From assembly GCA_003024785.1 (NCBI GenBank), contig PUQB01000107.1:291679-355678 (forward strand): 64,000 nucleotides of DNA, written 5' to 3'. This document shows, in pieces, positions 45,234 to 58,507 of this stretch. Origin of the DNA: Selaginella tamariscina. Its lineage: Eukaryota > Streptophyta > Lycopodiopsida > Selaginellales > Selaginellaceae. The notes under the pieces are model-generated. The model searched no databases. It saw only the letters and a program-made list of their open reading frames with translations, and was not told the DNA's origin. Position numbers and translations under genes: made by a program. Position 1 is the stretch's first letter, and each line of letters begins with the position of its first letter.

Positions 45234-46981
45234 ATGACGGAAGAAGAACAAGGACTGAGGAGGTAACCCTTGTTCAGTTCTAGTAATCACGTCTGTTTAA
45301 ACATTAACGGTGCTTAGCAGACCAAAACAGAGAACCAAGAGACCTCAAACTCTACATCGCAGTCAACTTCTGAAGGAAAACAAGATGCACAGTCGGTCAA
45401 AGATGCACAGGTATGTAGTACATATCCTTTTTGTTTGTTGTAGTTCATGTGATTGAGGCCCACACAGGAGAAAGGAGAGACAAGTTATGTTTCACATTGA
45501 GGTATGTACACGGACAACACACATGCACGCGTATACTGAACCATAATGCTACAGGAAACGATGGAAGAAATCGGAGATCTCCAGTCAGAGAACAAAGTCC
45601 TCGAAAAGCGGCTACTTGCTTTACAGAAGAGACGGTCTACTATGGGACTAAACTTTTCTTGAGGAGCAGAAACACTGTATCAAAGTGTAAGTGTTGGTAA
45701 ATATGAATAGAGTCGTATATTAAACGTGTATTCGAATGCAGAGACTGGACGCAATGGAAGAATTTGAAGGAAGAGATAGATCGCTTGTTGTTTGAGTACG
45801 ATGAAAAGATTGAAGACATGCAAGAGCAAGTGAGGGAGAAACAAGAGGAAGCCACGAGAGCACGCACAGAGTTCCTAGAATACAAGTGGCAGGTGTGTAT
45901 GCGTGCATGGACGTACATATATTAATGCACACGCATCTTTTTCTCAATGGAACAAGGCAATGTGACTTCAGTACAGATGGCGAGGAAGCTGAGCACAGCA
46001 TTACCAGAAAGCCATTAAACCCCAAAGTGATCGAGAAGGTAAGAAAGAAAGACTCTCTAAATGTCGTAGTTAATTTAATTGTTTATTTTGGGTGCAGTTA
46101 CAAGCCGAAGAAAACACTCTAGATGTGGAAATAGAGGCCTTACGAATACAGGGAAAACAGCTAAAGACTCAATTGAAAAAGCTGGAAAGAGCACTCTGGA
46201 AGAAGGAGCAGCTGCCCGGCGGTCTGCATTTAGTTGATTTGAGCAGCTCAAGATTGAAAAACGAGTCTCTGAACGAGAAGGTTAGCTCCACTCACAGCAC
46301 ACATGTATCAAACAATATATGCATTGCATACTTCTCAGCTAGCCAAGAAGAATGACGAGCTTGCACAACTCAAGAAAAAGAGTACGCATGTTGTTCATGT
46401 CCTTACTCATGTCCGGGAGAAGCTGCAATATGTTGAGAAGGAGACTGAGGTACATACACGCACACTCATGTGTGTGTGTGTGTGAGAGAGAGTGTGATGT
46501 ACTGCTTCTAAGTTTATAGGCTGATTCAAAAGCTTTAGAAGTGGTGGATTCTGAGCTGCTCGCTAAAAGAAAAGAATTGCACAGGGTGAAAGGAATGTGC
46601 AAAACTCTTCGTGCCAAGATGTCAAAGATGCAGGTCCTCCCTCCCCCCTTTCTCTCTCTCTCTCTCAATGCTGAGAATATTGTTTCTTCAGGAGGACATT
46701 GTTAATATAACAAACCCAGCACTGTTGGATGATTTGGAGCTTCACAAGGAAAATGTGGAGGCATTTGAGAGGAAATTAAGAGATTTAAAGCAGCGTCACG
46801 CGGATTAACAAAGAAGAATAGAGAGTTACATAGGCAACTCCAGGAGTCGCTAAGTACGGGGAACTACTTGGTTGGAAATGCTTTACAGCAAATAGAAAGC
46901 ATTGATGTTCCTGTTAATAGTTTGAGATGGGGTGTTAAACGCGATGTACTCAAGAAGAAGCTCCTTGGAAATCACATCTAA
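45234..46981 (+). CDS. CCDC96/CFAP184-like axonemal coiled-coil protein
   Basis: Nine exons with GT/AG borders: 45234-45262, 45321-45410, 45555-~45686, 45742-45892, ~45975-46038, 46098-46280, 46339-46449, 46520-46633 and 46692-46981. The product is nearly all charged helix (EEIDRLLFEYDEKIEDMQEQ, LQAEENTLDVEIEALRIQGK, VEAFERKLRDLKQRHAD). The block LVDLSSSRLKNESLNEKLAK followed by KNDELAQLKKKSTHVVHVLT and HVREKLQYVEKE matches, from memory, the CCDC113/CCDC96 coiled-coil domain, whose animal and protist members sit on motile axonemes. Frame slips are needed at ~45650 and ~46806. It would act in sperm flagella. CCDC113 (CFAP263) is the alternative member. Confidence 0.7.
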
Positions 46982-47002
46982 GTCGAGAGAGATGATTATG
47001 GT

Positions 47003-47205
47003 TCAGAGATAGTGTGTTGACCGATAGTGATGATATAGTGTCTGGTGATGATTTGGTTGACCGACAGTGATTGACTAGAGAGAGATGGTTTGGAGTTGAC
47101 CGCCAGTGGAGATAGTGTGTTGACCGACATGATGATATTTTGGAGATAGTGTCTGGCGATGATTTGGTTGACCGACAGTGATTGATTAGAGATGGTTTGA
47201 AAGCA
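47003..47205. repeat. Imperfect direct repeat rich in W-box cores
   Basis: Two diverged units of about 90-100 bp share agatagtgtgttgaccga, gtgtctgg(t/c)gatgatttgg and ttgaccgacagtgattga. The core TTGACC occurs five times and TTGACT once, all in one orientation. It lies 3' of the CCDC96-like gene. Confidence 0.85.
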
Positions 47206-50200
47206 AGACTTTCAAAAATTATTTATTTAGACAATTAATTTTATTTAAAAAGATTTTAATTAACAAATTAGTATAATTTTTAAAAAATATTTTAAATAAA
47301 TAAATAAACTATGACTTCTCTAGGGGGAATCTTTTTATAAGGTACACAAATATCTTAATATATAATTAAATAAAAAACTTAACTTTTAGATTGCCTACTT
47401 AATTAAACTATTTTGATTCTCTTTCTAAGGACATAGAATTTAATCACAATCTTCTACTTATTTTTTTAATGTTGTTTACTTAATTTGGTTAAGAAAAAAC
47501 TCTAATGTAAATATTTAATATAACCATTGTGCTCAATAACACATTTCAAATAAGTAGTGTTTTGAATTTAATTCTAGTTATATTATGTTTTAACTTGTTT
47601 TAACAAGCGATATATGTTTAGGATACATAACTTTGCCCTTATATTTATATTTAGCATGGCTCATGCAATGCACTACCTTATCGATGGTATTCTAAGTTTT
47701 GGTTACTTTAATGGTCATATCAATATTCAATTAGGAACTTAATTATCACTGATAAGAAGATACACATTAGGCCTTATATGAATTCATAATTATAAATCAT
47801 AAACTTTTGTATATTAAAGATAAAATTAATATAGAATTTAAATATAATCTTAGTCATGAGTCACTTAAGAGTCTTTTCATAAATTTTACCATCACTAACT
47901 CAAAATTAAAAGTCTTTTTATAAACTTTAAACATTATTAAGTTAATTCATGAGTAAATAAAGAGTCAGTAAATTGTTGAATAACAATGAATCGTTGATGT
48001 TATTGAACCTTTTATAAAATTTAAATTATTAGTGATTGAAGAGTTTGATTTTTTGGGTTTATCCCATTAATTCTCTTTTTAAAAATTATATTTAATAAGA
48101 TTATCATTCTTACTTTTTTCCTTAGAAAAGTGAATAGACCTATGAATTGAGATGAACTTATATTATGTAAAGACTAAGACATAAAATTGACTACTTAATA
48201 TAAAAAATTAATTAACAAAATTTTATCATTTGATAATAAAATTTTAAGACAATATAGTCATTTGACTATCAAAAGATACAAATGACTAATTAATAATTAT
48301 TGAATGACATTTCTTATTGTTAAAATTCTTTTAAACTTAAAATGTTATTTTGTTGCACAATAAGAACATTTAATAAGAACTTATAATATCATAAAAACTA
48401 ATTAAAATTTTAAAAAATATATAAAATAACAAACTTACTAATATTATCTCTTACTATTTTCGCTTCATAAATGTATTATTGGTGTCTTTATTTATTTTTT
48501 CTTTATAAACCTTCCACTTAGATCATCATTGTTTAATATATATAAGCAGAATTAAAAGAGAGAAGGTTACAAGGCAAGAGTAGTTTAAGTATAAATAATT
48601 TAAGTACAAATAGTAATTAAACCAAAATAAAAGTCAATGCAAATTCCTTTTGTTCTCTTTGTTTTTTATTACTTAAACTTCTTATTTAAACCAATATTTT
48701 ATAAATAAATAAATTTTAATTTACTTCACAAAAGCACTTATTATAATAGGAATAATAACATTTTCATCTTTAATCATAATTAACATAGACACACTGGTTT
48801 AGTAAACACCATTAATTTTTTATTTGCTTTAGTAGTACATATTATTTTTCTTAATTAACTTTAATAATAAATATTATTCTTCTTCCACCATGCTTTCACC
48901 CAATAAACTAGATTGACAATTTTGATTTAAGTCATATTTTAAATCAAAAATAAACCATAATGATTTAAATTAATATAGTTTAAACTAATTTATAGAATGA
49001 TTTTTAATAATTTTTTAAATTAAATTAAAATTTATATTCTTTAATTTATTAAATAACTTCTTAATTAATTTGATATAAATAATATTATTAATTAAATAGT
49101 AAATAAGTAAAATAATTATAAAAAATTAAGATTTACTATTCATGAACAGTCAAAACTATGGTGTAACCCGATCTATATGCTACATAAACATTAACCCAAC
49201 ATTAATTAATAGTGAATATATGAATTGTATACAACACATATATTAATTAAAATGTATTAATTATATATGTATAATTCAAATTAACATATGATTAATTATA
49301 TATTCTTTTAATTAATCACTTGACATGTAAACTCCAATTTAAATCTTAAAGAGTGTTTCATATGAATATATTTGTTATGCAACAGCCCATACACCACCCA
49401 AAAAACATGGAATCCATAGTCTTTCCTTCCAAGAGATGTCTGGCAATTCAACATCATTCACTCCAAATTAATCAATCAAAGCCTTGAAAGAAGAAGAAAA
49501 CCCCTAGTTAAATGCTTCGTATCATGGCTGTGATTGTGAAACATCGGGTATGCGGGACAAATAGATTTTGTGCAGAAAGGTTATATATTTATAGTTATTT
49601 CCGGCCTCGTCTATATATATACACTATATTCAATAACATTTCATGCTGGCTGCATCTGCTTAAAATTTGTCTTAAGTTAATGTGTGAACGTATGTACACC
49701 TGGTGTAATGTTTAAAATACCATCTAATTGGACAAGTACTCTCTCTCATAGACACATTCATATTGAAGGGAGTCCGTCGTACAGTAGGAATTGTTGGTCC
49801 AAAGGGCGGCTGATATGGATATTCCGTAAGTAGCTATCTGGCAGTGCGAGTCAAAAATGTTCAGTAAAGCGGCGGATCTTCTGGAGATTAGCGGCACGAG
49901 GCGGCGGAAGTAAAACAATTTACCCAGCCAGACTGCGAGCGTACATTTACTTTTTACTAGACCTTATATCGTAGCCCATGACAGGCCTACAGTACGTATT
50001 CGTATGTGTGTGCATGCACTTGCACAGTGGCCTTTTCAAGAGCGACGAATATTCCACGAATCTCTTTGTAAACAGGCGCCTGGATCATACACGACGCTGT
50101 CAATCATAATCCTAAAACACTCTGCCAATTAATTACTGCTCTTCTCGCATGACACACTAAACACTCCGCACGAACCACCCTTCCCCGATTGCATTGAGAT

Positions 50201-50298
50201 TCGCCCTCTCCCTCTTAAATGTGCGCTATGATCATTCATGCCTTGCAGGAAGTTTGCTCTTTAGATTGCATTCATTTCGGGATTACAGTGCACTACGA
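47206..50298. other. Long AT-rich intergenic DNA
   Basis: Extremely AT-rich from about 47210 to 49380, with no repeats I can name and no coding region. From 49500 base composition returns to normal, but the short open frames there show no family features. The 3' flank of the ERF gene begins at 50298. Confidence 0.6.
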
Positions 50299-51099
50299 TT
50301 ATGAACCAACCAAGCCTACCTTTGATGAAAACGTGGGATTGCCCGTGGATGCAGAACTCCATAGCTTGAGCTTGAGATCCAGCTCTTTCACAGAATCAAC
50401 ACTACCTGCAGTAAACCTGTTCAAGTTCCCCATATTGTGAAGCAGAATGTTACTCCCTTGGAACTGTGGGGAAGTTCTAACACCGACAGTGGTGCTCCTT
50501 TGCACAGGTGCAGGGATTATAGGCTGCCCGGACGAGCTCGGTATGGCAAAGTTAGTCCTTGCTTTCGCGCCTCTCAGCTTCCTTGCAGCCGCATCGTACG
50601 CTCTCGCTGCATCTTCTGGGGTGTCGAATGTTCCGAGCCAGTGTCTGCACCTGCCGATTCTGTCACGTATTTCTGCTGACCATCTCCCCCATGGCCTCTT
50701 CCTCACGCCGCGGAACACCTTGTTAGTCGCTCCACTGTTGCTCGCTGTGGCGCCCAGATTCTTCCCTTCGCAAGACAGTCCCGGTGCATTCAAAGTGTCA
50801 ACGCTGCTGCTGAATGCGGGGTGGTTGCTTGGCATGGGTGGCTCATTTGTAGCTCCATAAAGGATTGTCTGCCCAACAACGGCAGCAATGCCGTCTAGAT
50901 TCCCACTGTCTACTGCAGAGTGGTACTCGACTTCATTCATGGGGTAGTTACTGGCAAAGAATGGGGAAGAAGAAGAGTCACTGGATATCTCGAACATTGA
51001 AGAGAGTGAAGACGGATACTGCTGCTCAGAGGATTTTGTTGAGAAGAAAACCTCATGCAGTGACATTGTTAACGAGTCTAACACTAGTTTAGAATACAA
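50299..51099 (-). CDS. AP2/ERF transcription factor with EAR motif
   Basis: An intact, intronless 266-codon gene. The single AP2/ERF domain at about residues 128-185 reads [20 protein letters not shown], then [20 protein letters not shown] and [10 protein letters not shown]; it binds GCC-box-type DNA. The N-terminal half is Ser-rich and acidic. Near the C-terminus [10 protein letters not shown] carries an LxLxL (EAR) repressor motif, so it is probably an ERF of the repressor class (subfamily VIII-like). WSAEIRD replaces the more usual WAAEIRD. The start at 51099 is the first Met; a second Met 11 codons later (MSLHEVFF) is equally usable. Nuclear. Confidence 0.9.
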   Translation of the reverse strand: MYSKLVLDSLTMSLHEVFFSTKSSEQQYPSSLSSMFEISSDSSSSPFFASNYPMNEVEYHSAVDSGNLDGIAAVVGQTILYGATNEPPMPSNHPAFSSSVDTLNAPGLSCEGKNLGATASNSGATNKVFRGVRKRPWGRWSAEIRDRIGRCRHWLGTFDTPEDAARAYDAAARKLRGAKARTNFAIPSSSGQPIIPAPVQRSTTVGVRTSPQFQGSNILLHNMGNLNRFTAGSVDSVKELDLKLKLWSSASTGNPTFSSKVGLVGS

Positions 51100-52315
51100 A
51101 AGCGAGGGAGTCAGCTAGTCAACTAGCTAGCTGCTGCTTTCAAAACCAGGACAGAGGAGGAGAGATAGCGGGGAATCAAAGATCTGTTGGCGATGTGGAA
51201 ATGGAAGTCAAAAAAAAAGAAAAAAAAGAATTTTTATGTCTCGCTCAGTCGCTTGCAATTGCTTGTGAAACACAGAAGAACAGTGCACAGCTGACCACTC
51301 CTGCAGGCAGGGTTTGTTGTTGCTTGTGACCAAAGCGATATATATATCTGTGACTGAAAACGACTGTACTGAGACAAAGGTTTTGAGAGGGCCTTTGGGG
51401 TTTTCTATCTCCTAGCTACCAGGCGTCCTTTTTCACACTTCCATCTGGCTTACAATGTATGTATATACGTGTACGTGGGATACAGCATATACATGCATTG
51501 TGTGTGTGTGTGTTATAAAGCAAACACAACAAATGCTACAGATTTTCAGATGAAATCTGAAAAGGACACAAGAGGACTATATAATATATTGTAATTTGGT
51601 AAAAACATAAAAAACAATGAATACAAGGAGTGAGTCTTTGGTCATTGAATGCAGAGGGAAAGAGGGGGTATCTATCTTTCTGATACGGAGGAGATGGGCT
51701 GCGCGTGGTGGTATATGTGCTGAAAACGAACCATGGGACGTGGACATAATTAAAAATAAATTCAAAGTTGACACTAAAAAATTGAACTTATCAGAAACTA
51801 ATATTGATTTCAAGAAAACTTAATAACAAAATTGCTATGCCGTACCAAGTTGCTACTTGCTATATGTCCCTCAAGTACCAGAGAGGACGTTATTCAGCTA
51901 AATCTGTACAGTGAAGCTGATTAATTATATAATGTTCAAATAATTAAAATTATATAGATAATGCAGTAAAATAAAGGAAGGCGACTTACACGACCTCATG
52001 ATTAAATAGATCGAATCCTAGGTGCAAATCTGTCTACATTCACATCCCAAATTTGCCGCATTTGTTGCCAGTAACAATGTAGAAACCTTGCTAATTATGG
52101 TAAAGTACCTAGGACCATGTAGACTTTTAATGCATAAACAATGAATGTTTCTGCCAAATTTTGAAAATGTGGCATTCAATCCGTACAAGCATAATATGTT
52201 TATTTATGAGGACCAGACACAAACATCACCGAAATGTCCATAAGTGCACGCGTTGTGGGTGTGTGTAGGCACAGAGAGAGAGAGTGATCTAACTTCCAGA
52301 GACTATTACCTGTTT
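51100..52315. other. ERF upstream region and spacer
   Basis: Contains an A-rich run (51212-51231), the TA run gatatatatatc near 51340, a GT run at 51500-51511 and otherwise AT-rich DNA. No gene is supported. Confidence 0.55.
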
Positions 52316-53759
52316 TCACATCCATTGTTCAAATTCAGTCTTAGTTGTCATGAAAGAGCTAGCACATCTGTGCCCACCTCCACCGTAAGTCTGCATGCAT
52401 ATACGTGTGCGTGCGTGTGCCTGTGGATCGTATTGAGTTCTTACCTGAGATATCTCCGTTGTGTCGTCGTGTATGCTCCGAAGGCTCACTTTTAGCATAT
52501 TTGTATCCTTGACTTCTTGTACCTTGTAAACAACAGCTCCTATAGGCCTAAAATAAAACAAACAAACACAATATATTGAGTGAGTAAGCATTTAAACTTC
52601 CTACCTTAAGCCAGAGGCAAGGCTTTTCTCTGCAAGCTGGTGACCAAGGTCGCTTCGAAGATCTTGGACATCGTCCGCTCTCACGCCCTGAAAGCATTCC
52701 CTTTAGAGAACCACACACATTAAGAAAGAGACTTACGAGGAACCGTCCAAACTTTCCTCCTCCAATCTGGAGCTCAAATGATTTCTCAAGTGCACATTCT
52801 ATAGCCGCCTGCTTAATAGATAAACTCTCTTTCCCCTTCTCAACCAATACATCGACGTCTAGCTCCAGTAACTACAAGTAGTAACCGGTTAGCACTATCG
52901 CTATATACAGGTACTTATGGATATACAACCTGGTTAAAAATCGACGGGTTCACTTCTGCGTTATACTCAAGTTCCAAGTCCCTGAGGCCGCTCATAAAAG
53001 CCTTGCTCTCAGGAATGCTCCACCTCCATAGATCCCATCTTCAACATACTTATACATCCGTTCCATTCTCTTCTTGTCTTCAACAAGCGGCATTTGCACG
53101 CTTTCTTCTTTAAACACAGTAACTTCTTAGTCTATGCGCAACACCCACACACATATTGTGTGTGTGTTTGTTCACATACCTTGTGAGATTTTATGAAAGT
53201 AATCATAGGCAATTGTAGCTCCGCTTCTGTTCATGTCAATGACAGTGCGCAGATTTTGTGGAGCATGACGTAGTGTAAGTAAAGAGAGTGCTGTCTTGTG
53301 ATGGTCCAGTACTACCACCCTGCACATATACTGCATATGTGCGTGTGTGTGTGTGTGAATGTAGGTAGGTACTTACTTCTTAGCTTTGTTGCAAAGATCG
53401 TGAACGAAACCATCAGGACCGATGAAGTCTAACAAGTAAAAACCTCATAATTTTCAACAGAAAGCTCATCTAATCTGAAATGCCATACATAATGTTACAC
53501 ACACAGATACATACATAGTGTGTGTGTGTGAGAGAGAGTGTGTGTAACGATCCTTATGTAAAAAGAATGTAACAATGTCTTTATCCATTTCAAAGTCGTG
53601 GACGATAGATTACCTGAGGGGTTGATAGACCGCATTTGGGAAGAATTTGACAGTCTTACCCATGGCCTTGTGGTAGAGATGGGCTGCCAAGGCCGCAAAT
53701 ACACCGTCCGCGCACGGATAGTGGTACAACACGGCCGCTTGGACAAGCTTGCTCGACAT
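52316..53759 (-). CDS. DHH/DHHA1 family phosphoesterase
   Basis: A DHH-superfamily protein; related enzymes hydrolyse phosphodiester bonds in small nucleotides or short RNA with Mn. Exon 1 (53614-53759) encodes HYPCADGVFAALAAHLYHKA, motif I of the family. VVVLDHHKTALSLL (~53310) is the DHH motif, and the last exons carry the DHHA1 end: VSLRSIHDDTTEISQ then TYGGGGHRCASSFM. Placed exons are 52316-52390, 52445-52547, 52605-52687 and 52737-52871, plus several between 52930 and 53450; introns are about 50-60 bp where measured. The frame stays open. No transit peptide is evident. Lies 158 bp downstream of AP-2 mu on the same strand. Substrate is unknown. Confidence 0.85.
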
Positions 53760-53917
53760 AACGGAGGATTGTTTTTCTAGGATTAACGTTTACCTGTTTC
53801 GTAAAAACTCCAGGATTAGGGTCTTATCTGTTTTTAGGGCTCTTACAAGAATATTCTAAAAGATAATTGTCATACTTATTAATGATGGCCTTCATTTACA
53901 ACAACCAGAATCTTACA

Positions 53918-56741
53918 TTAACATCTGATTTCGTACGACCCAGCTCTAGTAATGTAGCGAACCCATTCCACCGTACTATATCCACTCTTTTCCCACACCT
54001 GATATTAACATGGTAACTCTCGCTCTCTCACACACACCAACATAGTATTATATAGTTTTTACCTTCAAAAACCTGACTCGCAACCCGGAAGCCGTAAACA
54101 TCGGAACCTGCAATGGAGATATTGAGAGGGGATATATGTCTTTGTGTTTTTAATTTGAGAATTCAATCTACCAATATATATACGTCTATGTGTTTTTAAT
54201 TTGAGAATTCAATCTACCAAGTAGCGTTGATCGATAACATATGCACACTCGTATACCTGAAATTCCATTTGTATAGGAGGACGTGTCCAGTTTTTCCTTT
54301 CGATCATAGTTGAAATTAACTCCACTTCAGCGCTCATTGTCAACTCTGCTTGGCCCGGAAATTTTCTGATTCTGCGGCAAAACACAGTATTAAATAGGTA
54401 CACAAATAACACAAACGAGATCCCATACACACCAAACACAATGTATAAATTAGTAATATATATCAACCCTAAAACTGGGGAACAAGCCCAAGCATCTCAC
54501 TATGGCCTGGCCCAGCAGTGGTTGTTTGCGGGCCGGTAGGGTTGATATATATTACTATACTTACATCCAATACATATAAGTACACGCATATATAAGACAG
54601 TCGTATACACAACTTACTTCCACACTAAACAATCCACAGAAGCATTGTACTTTGCACGACCAGAAGTAACCTGAAAGCTTGCTTTTGCTGTTTGCTTGGG
54701 AACTGGAACCTTCACAACTACACCCAGTGCAAACATCTTTGATCCAAACAGACTCTTTACCTGCATTTGCACTAACTAAGTTCATACACGTATATACGTA
54801 TACCAAAATTATAAGACAAAGTTCACCTTGACGTTGACTTCCATGCGTGTGCGACCAAGCTCTTTAATACTTGGGAAAACACGGAAGGGTAGGTTGATGC
54901 CTTCCGTAATGCGATACCTGGAAACACCAAAAGCGCAAAATAAGAGACAGAGAGAGAGAGAGAGAGACGGGGGGGGAGCTTACTTCATTAACTCGAACTC
55001 TCCATCTGGTGGAACAAAGCTTACAGTCTTTTCTGAATTGAATCTAGTCAGGTTGACACACTGGTGAAATGTAACATCATCCAGCTCTATAGTTTTGCCA
55101 CTGCAAAATATGTATTAAACGTGTATGCCTGCCTACCATATATATGCACTTTGTTAGTGATATCACAGTATATCACATGGCAGACATACTCTAGTGTCTA
55201 GTAAAGATTAAACATCACATATAATATGTATATATACATGTAAATACCTTTTAGCAGGACGAGCTTTGACCTGTGCTTCTTTCTCAAGTCCTATTTTGTC
55301 ATTCAAACCAAGCTTTAAGTCAGGCATTCCTGATAAGAAGCATTTCATGAGGATTTTCCCTGTTACGTCACACCTGAGTATTGTGCCTGCACACATATAA
55401 TGAATTATTGTAATACATAAAACATATAAATAGTCCATGGTGTTATGTTGCTCAGAACACATGCTTATACAAGTTATAAGTACCTTTTGTGACATGAGAA
55501 GATTCACACTTTCCACTATGTCCAGGAACACCTGATATATGTTATCGTTAGCATGCTATTTTATAGTGATAATACTGGGCATTGTATATCGTACTATAAT
55601 AAATTATGGCTATATTACGATTTACAATATTAATGCATAATTTTATAATGTGTTAACACTAATTTTATTAGTACCTCGTTCTTTTTGTAGACAAGTCCTT
55701 CTCTTCTCCATCCTACGGCTCCAGTGACTTGGAGTGTGGCGTTGGCTGGTGGTCTGGTATCCACAGGCTGTAGAAATATATTAGAAATAGACATTAAAAT
55801 TTAGTATAATATTACTAACAGCAATGCAATAATACCTTCGAAAATGGGGAGCGTACGCCTTCTTGGGTGATGTATAGCTTCAATATTCTCAGGAGAGAGA
55901 TTTTGTGGATAACCAAAGTCCATAATCTCTGTTTACAGTTGATATGCATTGTATTGGATAAATTCAAAGCTTTGTGTGTGTGTGTTTGTCTCCCTATAAT
56001 TAAATCCGGTTTCATAAGTACATACCATCGAGGAGTTCGTAGATTAGAACGAAATTGTTTCTGATTGCATCCTCGTCAAAAGCGCCACCAAAATACGCTT
56101 TGAAGAGAGAGACGGCCTGCAATAAATACGTATATATGCATATATGCATCTGCTATATGCCTTATGTATGTGCATATGCTAACCTCAACAACGAACTTAA
56201 GTGCACAAGCCGCATTAGCATTACTGCTAACAACAATCACAATGTACACATTGCTGATGCGCATGTAAAGAAAGGAGCAACCACCTATTTGTCGAACTGG
56301 GCAGGTCCCCAAATCCTTAGTTTGCATAATATGTGTCCGAAATGCATCCACCATGTTCCCCCTGCAAATTAAGTACTAAACTGTTACTAAACCTTCATTA
56401 AACCGACGTAAGTACCCTAATTCTTGAGATGATCTAGGAAGGAGCAATCAAGATTCATGATCTGCGATCTGAATGTTATGCATTTTGGGTAAAACCTGTG
56501 TATATCTCGCGATTTATGCCTAGAATCTACATTCTGCTTTTTAAGGATCCTCGATGGGATTTGAGCTCAGAAAAAAAGGATTTTTGGCCGAGTTCATGCG
56601 ATTCATGTCTTAAATCTGTCAGAAATCGATTTATGGAGATTTTTGTGCGATTGCTTACCCGACATCGTCTCTGTATAGGCGATTGATTAGAACATCGCCT
56701 CGCAGATTAAGAAAGTAGATTGCAGATGCCGCGACCGGCAT
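53918..56741 (-). CDS. AP2M: AP-2 complex subunit mu (clathrin adaptor)
   Basis: The medium chain of the AP-2 adaptor, which selects tyrosine-motif cargo in clathrin-mediated endocytosis at the plasma membrane. Thirteen exons are placed: 56659-56741, 56184-56361, 56026-56116, 55836-55928, 55676-55767, 55494-55531, 55248-55386, 54984-55100, 54827-54917, 54618-54760, 54257-54371, 54063-54107 and 53918-53998. The N-terminal longin-like part starts [20 protein letters not shown] and includes [20 protein letters not shown]. The linker has [10 protein letters not shown]. The mu-homology domain has [36 protein letters not shown]-like [14 protein letters not shown] and the C-terminus [14 protein letters not shown]. 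All joins keep the frame. Full length, about 430 residues as in other plants. Confidence 0.95.
54143..54220. repeat. Short direct duplication in an AP2M intron
   Basis: 32 identical bases at 54143-54174 and 54189-54220 (tgtgtttttaatttgagaat...ctaccaa) inside the intron after exon 11. Confidence 0.9.
54452..54556. mobile_element. 105-bp inverted-repeat (MITE-like) element in AP2M intron
   Basis: Perfect 20-bp inverted repeats (54452-54471, AGTAATATATATCAACCCTA, and 54537-54556) enclose 65 bp of GC-rich DNA (gcctggcccagcagtgg...gcgggccgg) inside the 246-bp intron 54372-54617, the largest of the measured AP2M introns. No clear target duplication. Confidence 0.6.
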
Positions 56742-57217
56742 GGTCGATCGATCGCGCCCAGCTGATTAGGGTCCACTGCGCTTGAAAAAATGTATTATCC
56801 CGACGGTCCTAACTAGAATATTCTCGGCAACTATCGTCTGTCGATTCTTCAACGGCTGGGATCATTTTCAACAAGAATATTATGTAAGCAGTTTTATTAA
56901 TTTTAGCTGTAATTTCTAGATATATAAATTACATCTGCGATTTGATGGCTGAGATGATATCAAAGTAATCGGACGGCTCCATACAACTAAAAAATCTTAC
57001 GGCCAAGACCCAGGATTGCCAGCGTGGCAGCCTTTCCTGCCATGGATTTTCTCTCGATCCCCGTCATTCGAATTGGACCAATGGTAGCGTGGCTCGGGGG
57101 TAGATATAAGCTCCAGGACCATAGGGCATTTGCATCAGTTCTTCATTTAGTGTTGTTTCATTCAGAAGCTATCTTTCTCCTCTAGCAGGGTCTTACTGTT
57201 CTTGATTGTGCTCGGCT
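56742..57217. promoter_or_regulatory. Divergent promoter region, AP2M/histone H2B
   Basis: 476 bp between the two start codons. On the H2B side, CCAAT at 57078-57082 sits in the palindrome ATTGGACCAAT (57072-57082), which also offers CCAAT to the minus strand, and a TATA-like GATATAAG begins at 57113. Confidence 0.6.
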
Positions 57218-57640
<423 letters not shown>

Positions 57641-58507
57641 GGTCGAATTTCTCTTGTGGGGGAGCTTTTAGTCGGGATTTGTAACTTCTGTAAACTACTA
57701 CACTTGCAATTGATGACTTGAATTTCCCTTTATACCTGTCTTGTATTCGTGCGTATATTGAGTGTTTTATAATGTTGGATTATGCATTTTGTGGAACTTG
57801 ATTTCTCGTGGTATGTACATGTACTTGGTTTCTATATCATACACCAATTTAATAACACACGGTGAATTTGCATGCATATACAGAGTTACCAAATGAATTA
57901 TTTTTTAATCCTGGATTTTTCTTTGATGAATTTTCCCTGTCGATGTGAACAGTAAATACATGGAGTTTATGCATATATATATATATATATATACGTATGT
58001 ATATTGTACCATGTGTGTACTAATTTGGCATTCACATTTAAATATATACTTGAAACTAAGTTTTTAGTTGAGGCAAGCTTTTCGTATTGTGTGTGTACTA
58101 ATTTTCTATTTAAGCAGAGTTTGTAACTTGTGTGTTATACACTTGATACTTATCTGCTTATGTTTATAAAAACACAACACGTGCATTCATTCACAGTGAC
58201 TACACATATATACAATCATGCACGCACGGATACCACATATTCTAGGAATATAAGAATATTCTTAGCTTTACCGTATATACTGAAGATTAAAAGCTTCTTC
58301 CCGCCACACGATTGCCCGCGATGCAATCTGAACCGTCGGATCGAGCGTCGATCCTTGTCATTTGTTTGGACCAATCAGAGCACAGTTCACGGCCTGTATA
58401 TAAACTTCATATGCCATGGAGGTTCTCACTTGTGCGATTTGTGTGTTGTGCAAGTAAGTCTATCTATTTCTCTAGTAAGGTTTTAGTGTACTTGAGCGTG
58501 TTCGGCT
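57641..58507. other. Spacer between H2B copies
   Basis: 3' flank of copy 1 and promoter of copy 2, with a TA run at 57976-57993. No other gene. Confidence 0.7.
58371..58403 (+). promoter_or_regulatory. H2B copy 2 promoter (CCAAT and TATA)
   Basis: CCAAT at 58371-58375 and TATATAA at 58397-58403, about 105 bp before the start codon. A GGACCAAT context is shared with copy 1. Confidence 0.65.

Noticed and set aside
51617-51823. 68-codon open frame in the ERF upstream region
   Set aside because: No family features; isolated and in AT-rich DNA.
53338-53364. GT/CA tandem units as a CRISPR-like or satellite array
   Set aside because: Simple dinucleotide microsatellites in plant introns, without spacers.
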